This document shows, one piece after another, positions 57,034 to 64,000 of a stretch of 64,000 nucleotides of DNA. A program made the translations under genes and the position numbers. Each line of letters begins with the position of its first letter. The first letter of the stretch is position 1. The stretch spans positions 12,744,755 to 12,808,754 of the forward strand of contig CM018695.1 in the NCBI GenBank assembly GCA_009363875.1, given 5' to 3'. This DNA is from Mikania micrantha (Eukaryota; Streptophyta; Magnoliopsida; Asterales; Asteraceae). The notes beneath the pieces are model-generated. The model did no database searches, was not told the DNA's origin, and saw only the letters and a program-made list of their open reading frames with translations.

Positions 57034-57667
57034 AGGAGGTGGATCCAATACAAAGGGTTATTAACGTGAGAAGGTAGGAAGGAATCTGAGCCATTGATCA
57101 AATAAATGAATGGTTAAGATCTAGTGGTCCCCACATTTTATTTAAAACTTGCGTGAATTAGAGCTGGAAGGGCAAATAAGGAATAAACTACATTTGTTGA
57201 CTTTTTTTATGGTTAAATCAAGTTCCACTTTTTTTATAAAAAAATCGAATAACTTTTAAAGGGTTAATCGTTTTTTAAAAAAAATTACACCATAAAATAG
57301 AGAATTTTATTATCTTTAATTTGAGTATAGTATTGTTATAGTTTTTTTCAATTTTTTTACGTGGTCCGTGATTTTAATGTTTGGTACGTGATTATTGGTA
57401 CGTGATTATGCAGTTGTTTCTTTGATTTTGCATGTTAAATGACTGTCTGTGATTTTCATATAACGTGGTACGTGATTTAGTGGTACGTAATTATGCAGTT
57501 GGTCATTGATTACGTGTGTTAAATTACGGTCTGTAATTTTTCTAATCACGGTCTGTAGTTATATATGGACGATATTGCCTCTTACCCTGATGACACATGT
57601 CAAAAGCCTGTGGCTTCCTACGCTTAGTACATTCCATACCCTTTGTATTATAACCGTCCTCATCCTA
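57034..57667. mobile_element. TIR element with GTACGTGATT repeats
   Basis: Ends AGGAGGTGGATCCAATACAAAGGG and CCCTTTGTATTATAACCGTCCTCATCCT are imperfect inverted repeats. Inside, GGTACGTGATTATGCAGTTG-like words recur between 57360 and 57500. No ORF. Confidence 0.7.
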
Positions 57668-57788
57668 TATATACACACACACACACTAGGTTATTAACCC
57701 GTATACAACACGAAGTTGTATAAAAAATAAGCATTGGTAAATTGATCAGTTATTAAAAATTCAATATAGATAAAGTAAACTTATTAAC

Positions 57789-58516
57789 ATTTTCTAAAAG
57801 GAAAAATAGTATATTTTACAAATCTTTAAACACTTATTTATATACAAGATTGTATATGTAAAACCAATATTGTTATAAATATTTGATATGATGAAAATTA
57901 CGTATTACGTCTAATAATAAAAGATAACAAATTAAAGTTTTCCTTAAGATGTTGATTAATTTTATCTAAGAAAAAAGAAATAAACAAATCACTAAAGTGT
58001 GTTAAATATGATAGTATAAACTAAATATTGATAACAAATGCTTTAAAAACCATGATTAATAAAGTGTGATTATTATAGGTTTAATAATCATACGAACCAC
58101 ATATCAAAAACTATATATATTTACATGATAAATACGTATCAAAATTAAGAACTAAAACTTAGTTTAAAAAAAAAACAATATATTCATTATTATTTGACAT
58201 ATTGCATTTTTACCATCTAACGACATTAAATTATTAAAAATTATAAATATCAATAAATAATAATTATTATCATTCTTCTTTCTTTTTTTAGTTAGAATTT
58301 AAAAATTTTGAATTATGTATCTTGATAATTCAATTTAGTTAAATTATTATTCATTGATTAAAATTAATTAAATATTTGAATTTGAGATTTGAAAATTTTG
58401 AATTTCAAAATTATTTGACTTAATTAATTACCTCATTTAAAGTATAAATTAATTATATTTATTAAATGAAATTAATTTTTAAAATGTCTAGAATTAATAT
58501 AGTATTGACATTGGCA
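57789..58516. other. No recognisable feature
   Basis: Very AT-rich and non-coding. Confidence 0.4.
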
Positions 58517-58596
58517 CACATATGACGTGGATAGCCTAAAATGATGCCATGTGGCATACATATGATGTGGATAGCCTAAAATGATACCATGTGGCC
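58517..58596. repeat. 40-bp direct repeat, two units
   Basis: ATGACGTGGATAGCCTAAAA and ATGATGTGGATAGCCTAAAA, each followed by ATGATGCCATGTGGC-like sequence, 40 bp apart. Confidence 0.9.
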
Positions 58597-58635
58597 AAAT
58601 TGTTACTCTTTTATTAGATAATATAGATATAGATA

Positions 58636-58801
58636 TATAGGGTAGTGTTCAAATCATAACCAATGGATAGATCAATAACCTAATAAATCTCATCTAATGG
58701 CTAATCTAAAAGTAAAATGCATCGGATCGTGACACGTGTCATAATTCAATTTTTAATAATAAAGCGTATTTAAGACATTTTATACCATTTAAAATTGCTA
58801 G
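58636..58801. mobile_element. One-ended MITE fragment
   Basis: AGGGTAGTGTTCAAATCATAACC after a TA/GATA tract resembles the left end of the TA-associated elements at 14826 and 15956. No matching right end; the family A MITE follows directly. Confidence 0.4.
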
Positions 58802-59062
58802 GTATGGTTCTTTTGTTAACCCTTCTTTATTGCGTTAACCGAATAACTACATCTTATTAATTTGGGGACCACATTAAAGTAGATCTAAAGGTGTAGGTTT
58901 TTTCATATTTTTTTATTAATGTAAGTGGACACTACATTAATTAAAAAGAAAAAAAGAAAAAAGCTACACCTTTAGATTTACTTTAGTGTGGGCCCTAAAG
59001 TAATAAGATGTAGTTATTTGGTTAACGCAATAAACATGTGTTAACATTTGATCATCTTTCTA
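58802..59062. mobile_element. Foldback MITE, family A copy 3
   Basis: TTGTTAACCC...TTATTGCGTTAACC on the left and GGTTAACGCAATAA...GTGTTAACA on the right; inner arms TCTAAAGGTGTAGG and TACACCTTTAGA. Third copy of the family at 10126 and 39822. Confidence 0.88.
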
Positions 59063-59089
59063 TAAATATATATATATATAAAAGTTTGG

Positions 59090-59360
59090 ATTCAATAGGA
59101 AGAAAATTTTACCTAAAAAATTAGAAACAAATACAAATTTGACATGTGTTATGATAAAAACATAAAGAGAATTCCATTATAAAAAACAAAATGTATTATA
59201 AAAAACAAAATCTAGTACCAAAAAACAAAAAAATCCAGTTCAAAAAATCAAAACTTAGTAGAAAAAAACAAAAATACAGTAAACAACCAAAAATACAGTC
59301 CAAAAAAAAATACAGTACAAAAAAAATTTAGTATTAAAAAATAAAAATATATTACAAAAA
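59090..59360. repeat. A-rich degenerate repeat
   Basis: AAAAAACAAAAATACAGTA-like words repeat irregularly. Low complexity, non-coding. Confidence 0.6.
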
Positions 59361-60239
59361 ATAAGATGTTATGCCTGAAATATCATTCATTAAGTTTGTT
59401 AACAAGACGTATGTCAAACTTTTATTGATTTATACTTTTATTTGATAAAAATATTTTCGACCATTCTCTTGTAAATATAATTTAGTATGCGTATGTCAAG
59501 AGAATACTTGAGCTTGAAATTGTCTTCGTATGTTTAATACTCATTTAGAATTTGGGTTGGGATGAATAATTGAATATATAGAGTTTTATAGTTACTTTTT
59601 ATTTCTTTATTTCTTTATTTTTCTTTTTTATTTTTATTTTTGAGGGTCCCATAACCAGTGTCAGCCCATTAATTTAACAAAATAAAAAAAAGAAGAAGAA
59701 GCATATAGCGTCTAAAAATTTTGGAAGAAATAAATCTTCAGAAGAAATAAAACATCTCGAAAACAACTGAAAACTACCGAACAAGTTTTACAAGTATGTC
59801 AATACTTAGCAAGTATATTCACAAGTCTGTTAATGTATACTTTTCATCTTTTTATACAATGACATAAGTCAATGCGAGGATGTATCTGACGATTCTCAGA
59901 CTATTAATGCACTGGTATGTTTATGTATGAAATGACTGCTATACTAACCATAACATTCAAACAACAATAGCTCACACACAAGAAGAATACATATAACATT
60001 TAAATCAAATCAAATAAGTAATAAAGGTTTGCATCTATGGCTTTTGACTCTAGAATAAACATGATTCCATAAGGACATATGTAACATGATGAGAGCTTTG
60101 TCAGTGAATATACAACATTTCATACGTTCTAGAAAGCAGTCAGGTAAAATATGTTCTTTGATTCGAATACTAATCATAACGTTTGCTTTAATAAGGTTGA
60201 TAACGCGAAATATTCTCATGAGGTTTGCAGCCTGTCAAA
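59361..60239. other. No recognisable gene
   Basis: Possibly the left part of the transposase relic that follows, but no readable protein. Confidence 0.35.
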
Positions 60240-61146
60240 TTTGAATGAAGAGCCTCATGTTAAATTTCCTTACGGTTCGAAAGATTTGAACATGGAACCT
60301 CATGTTGACTTTTAAAAGTTAGCCATCATATGCGCAAAAAAGCAATTATGGGTTCGTATATTCTGACCTTCAACAAAGCAACCCAAGTGACTTATGCCAA
60401 AGAGCATACCCATGTATAAATGGAATCGAAAATCTAGAGGGTTACTCGTATGTTAGAATATTAACTCAAGAGGAACAAGATATGGTAGAGAATTTAACAT
60501 AGCAACACATGGATCCATGTAATATTCTACTAATTATAAAGAATCATAACCTTGCCAATGTTTCCTTCTATAGAGACAAATACAATTTGCGACAAAAAAC
60601 AAAAAACAAAAAGAAAGTCGGTGATACTCCGATGCAAGTTTTGAAAACCCTACTTCATACCCAAGGGTATGTTTACCATACCTAGGAAGATCCCAAAACA
60701 AACGTCGTGGAATCTTATGCCTGGTGGCATGCATTTCCATACATGTTGATAATGGACACAATGTAGAAATGAACCTGTATCTCCTTCTTTAATTCACCCG
60801 TACATAAAAAAGCATATAAGATGTTGAGCGAGATGGTAACTATGGTTTACGGTCAATAGCGATGTGTTTAGGTTTCAATGAAAATCAGTGGGTCTTTATT
60901 CGACAACAACTCTTACAGGAATTGGATACCAACACAGATAAATACAAATATGTGTTTCACTCCTACGATACAGAATCATATGATGTAATACGTAACACAA
61001 CCCGACGATTTGTGATCTTGGAGATGTCCTTTACAAAAGGTCACTCGCTGGATGCCCCTTTGAAGTTCAATTCAATCACTGGTCACGGAATTGATTTTCA
61101 TCATGGTGTGCATTTCCTAAATGTTACATTGCAAGGAGATTATTAG
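60240..61146 (+). pseudogene. MULE transposase / OTU-like relic
   Basis: Around 60470-60760 the broken translation (HMDPCNILLIIKNHN, IYRDKYNLRQKTK, WWHAFPYMLIMDT) resembles the transposase of Mutator-like elements or FAR1-type proteins, which share this fold. The open 94-codon frame at 60862-61146 (CLGFNENQWVFIRQQLLQEL) resembles the start of OTU-like cysteine protease regions sometimes carried with plant MULEs. Several stops separate the parts. The family call is tentative. Confidence 0.45.
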
Positions 61147-61410
61147 ATTTCACCAGTAAATCCCATTTGAAAACGATACCGCAATGATATCGTAGCCAAC
61201 TGGGAGGTCTTATACAAGGACGGACTTCAAGAATATTAAAGAATTATAGTTACAAGGAAACTTATTAATTACACCGATTCATAAATATAAATTTTATTAG
61301 AAAAAATTAAAATAGTCAATGTTAAAGGTTGTTAGTCGATTTAATTGATTTTTTTTGCGAAAAAAAAAATATCTTTAAAAAAATCAATACGGGCGTAAAG
61401 GTCGTAGTTA
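61147..61410. other. No recognisable feature
   Basis: AT-rich. Confidence 0.4.
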
Positions 61411-61756
61411 AGGGTGTTCAAAAAATCCGAAATCCGAAAAAAATCTGAAAACCGATCTGAATTAAAGATTCGGATAGATTCGGTCATATATCCGTTTTCC
61501 GATTTCAGATCGGATCGAATATACAAAATCTTGTTTATTTGGATCAGATATTCAAATTCGATCCGAATAACCCTAATAAACCTGTTTATTTCGGTTGTTC
61601 GGATTATTCGGATGTAAAAATAAGTTTATTCAGATTTTTCGGATAGATTTGGATCAGATTAACATATTTCGAACTCGGATCTGGTCGGGTTTCGAATAGG
61701 GCATAAAAAATTTTCAAATCCGAATAGACCGTTATCCGACCCAGATGAACATTCCT
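61411..61756. mobile_element. Foldback element rich in CCGAA
   Basis: Ends AGGGTGTTCAAAAAATCCG and GATGAACATTCCT are inverted; the interior has TCCGAAATCCG and TTCGGAT motifs. Flanking GTCGTAGTTA and AGCCGTAGTG share CGTAGT. A more decayed sister of the element at 11166. Confidence 0.75.
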
Positions 61757-62259
61757 AGCCGTAGTGTTCTTAATAAAAAGGATGTATAAGAAGGTATATA
61801 CGAATAGTAAGGGCCGTATAGACTTGTACGTGCCACTGTATTCTTTTCTTGAGGAAGATGACCGATTGTATACGGATGGATGAGCATATATTATGAGTGG
61901 TATATGGGTGGAGGACCATAGATTATGGGTCGCATATGGTTGAACGACCGTAGAGTATGGGCATATATCGTAGGTATATGTGGGCTGTACATATATATAC
62001 GACCAATAATAACTCAAAAGTACGCTCGGAATCATCCTATTTGGAATGAAAAAAACTCGATCTCCTACACGACTCGTAGAGGCAAGTATGGGCCGTAAAA
62101 TAATTGATGCACATATTTTTTTCATTTTGATGGAATGAGAGTTTGTACCCTATATGTGACAATTACGTTTGAAGGATTACGTCATTATCAATGGAAGCAC
62201 ATATCGTCGTGCTTAAAATCCACGTTGATTTAGTGATTGTGATTATTACAGATTTAAAG
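61757..62259. other. No recognisable gene
   Basis: A 173-codon minus-strand ORF (61604-62125) crosses the foldback element and shows no motif; judged spurious. Confidence 0.4.
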
Positions 62260-62455
62260 TATGCGGAAAATCGTGAACGTGGGAGAAAACCGTGCGCGAA
62301 ACAGAGTTCCGGATTCTCTGAAATCGAAAAATGAAGAAAAACACAAAAATATCAAAATCTGGTCATCCGCGCGGTACGCCTTGCCCCAGCCCTCCACGCT
62401 AGACGGTGCGCGCGTGACTAAAAATATCTGAGGTTCCGGTTTTCTTCGCGGTACG
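62260..62455. repeat. Probable LTR fragment with CpG-rich palindromes
   Basis: GC-rich words CCGCGCGGTACGCC, GGTGCGCGCG and CGCGGTACG resemble the CpG palindromes of the element 3 and element 4 LTRs. It stops where element 4 begins, as if split by its insertion. Confidence 0.4.
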
Positions 62456-64000
62456 TGTGACACCCCGCAATTTCCAGGTCAGCTGCTATTTTATTAAATG
62501 TTTATTTAAATACTATTTGTACACGTGGCACTAGAATTAGTTTAATTTAGTGTGACACGTGGCACGACAGTACAAACACTGACACGCAACAAGGTAATTC
62601 GAGGAATTATCGAGAAAACCGCTCACACGTGTCAAAAATCACGAACGTTGGTGAACGTCACAACATTTAGTCACAGAAACACCTCACGAGTCAATTATGG
62701 TTAATAGTTGACGATAAGAGTCCAAACGATGCTCGAACAATGCCTTACAGTCGAGAAACGAGCGAAAACGGGCCGAAAATAACAAAATAAGCTTATTGGG
62801 CCTGACAAGTGGGCCAGGCGGTACGCCTGACCCGAAGCATTGACCATTGGCGATCCGCGCGGATGGCACAAGAGCGCGCCTCATCCGTCTCACCCGCGCG
62901 CAACGCCAGGCGCCAAACACTCCTGCTAGGCGATACGCCTGGGAGCCAGAATCGCTGAAATATTTAAAGGACCAACCAGAGACTTGATGCAACCATACCA
63001 CTCATTACTCTCGAAACTATCAGCTAGAATCCGGCTCAACACTCTTCCTCTCCATCATTTCAGACCCTGGAAGCCATTGTTGAGCATCTTGAAGCTCAAG
63101 TTTGAAGGGGAGAAGCTAGGATCTCACAAGGAACTTGAAGAAGAGGACTTAGAAAGCTTGACCACCATCTTCACCTTCATCTCCCTGCAAAAGCTTTCTG
63201 TCTAGGGGATTTCTAGAGCTGCTACTACAACATCTAGGAGTTACAAGACCTTGAGAGGTAGTTTTCATGGCTAACACGCACTCTAACCACCTTTAAACAC
63301 ACATGCACGCACCATAGCACCACATGCACGAGTTTATTGTGATTTGAATATGGGTTTATGGTTAAATCCACTATTATTAATGATCTATAATGTTATTTTA
63401 ATGTTTTATGATGAATCATGATGAGATGTATATGTACAATGTATGTTTTGGTCATGGATGATGATAATCTTTGCATGCATGTATGATCTAAGGATCTTAG
63501 ATGAGTTTTTGATGAATATTGATGTTATTGGTAATGAACTACATGATTTGTTGTTGATAAGATGGTTAAAATATAAGTGATTGCAAATCTTACTCTTTTT
63601 AGTAACTTTTAAGTTACAAGATGATGCTATGAATGGGATTTTGAACATGCATGTATATAGATATGTTGTTTGAAGGATAATATGATGATCTTGATGCTTA
63701 AAATGTAGTTTTGATGTTGATTGTGATTATTTGGGCATAGTTACTATTATTAGTAACTTTTATAACCCAAGTGTTGATTGATGATAATTTTGGTTAAAGG
63801 CGCATGTTTGAATAATGTTAAATGGCATATTATAATGAATGGTGATATGAAAATGGTTTAGAAGTGTTAAAATGGTCATTTCTATGCAAAACTACAAAGT
63901 TACTATTTATAGTAACTTTATTTTTACAAAAACCAACTTATGAAGATTTCGTGTAATTTGAGCATGCTAAGCGGTTTATTATGTCTTAATATGATGATTT
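62456..64000 (+). repeat. Start of a fourth LTR retrotransposon, LTR, partial
   Basis: Begins TGTGACACCCCGC, matching the TGTGACA-type starts of elements 1 and 3. Palindromes CAGGCGGTACGCCTG (62815), TCCGCGCGGA (62854) and AGGCGATACGCCT (62928) precede a TATA-like ATATTTAAAG (62959). GAGAG|GTAGTTTTC at 63258 could be a donor site. The rest is AT-rich. The right end is outside the window, so family and completeness are unknown. Confidence 0.65.

Larger units (their letters stand above)
56496..57788. mobile_element. Inverted pair of 104-bp arms around TA tract and two MITEs
   Basis: 56496-56599 and 57685-57788 are reverse complements with about three mismatches; the inner ends are ACCTAGT and ACTAGGT. 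Between them are (TATG)n/(TA)n sequence and two separate foldback elements. Either one long foldback transposon invaded by MITEs, or two copies of one element terminus facing each other. Confidence 0.75.

Noticed and set aside
61604..62125. 173-codon minus-strand ORF
   Set aside because: It crosses the boundary of a foldback element and shows no motif or codon pattern of a gene.

Overview
This is nuclear DNA from a flowering plant, and Asteraceae is my best guess. The evidence is very high A+T content, dense nested retrotransposons, tRNA-iMet-primed Ty3/Gypsy chromoviruses of the Tekay/Del type, tRNA-derived SINEs, foldback MITEs in (TA)n tracts, and a chimeric insertion of plastid DNA. I see one credible host gene: a three-exon EPIDERMAL PATTERNING FACTOR-LIKE peptide gene (EPFL4/6 type, + strand, 13180-22123) whose second intron of about 8.4 kb is filled with transposons.

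Layout. 1-312 is a 39-bp tandem repeat. About 1090-8129 is a decayed Tekay element (+) with three frameshifts and a complete 3' LTR. 8130-9097 holds the end of a Ty1/Copia pol gene followed by a 158-bp tandem amplification of it. 10126-12600 has MITEs, one carrying a nested SINE. 13180-22123 is the EPFL gene, its intron holding MITEs, two SINEs, a Mutator-type MITE and a 370-390-bp degenerate repeat. 22124-26220 has a foldback element and a Copia gag relic. 26223-26919 is plastid DNA (an rpoC1 piece joined to a trnI-intron/ycf68/trnA piece). 28151-39821 is a young Tekay element (+) with a 4.0-kb 5' LTR, a gag-pol frame broken by one stop codon, and a truncated 3' LTR. 40550-42250 is an old LTR relic. 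43806-55235 is a complete Tekay element on the minus strand, with two LTRs, a 5-bp target duplication, a gag-pol frame with three nonsense codons, and an extra ORF between primer site and gag. 56012-61756 has foldback elements and a MULE/OTU-like relic. From 62456 to the end is the start of a fourth LTR.

Most noteworthy are: (1) a shared intron-like module inside the LTRs of all three main elements (TATA box, short leader, consensus 5' splice site, branch-site-like motif, 3' splice site); (2) the extra ORF of the minus-strand element, predicted to encode a Pro/Ser-rich, coiled-coil, tail-anchored protein upstream of gag; (3) clusters of short CpG palindromes with matched arms in several LTRs; (4) a 15-bp SINE tail flanked by perfect 14-bp target duplications. 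All family calls were made by reading translated motifs by eye. No database search was run.
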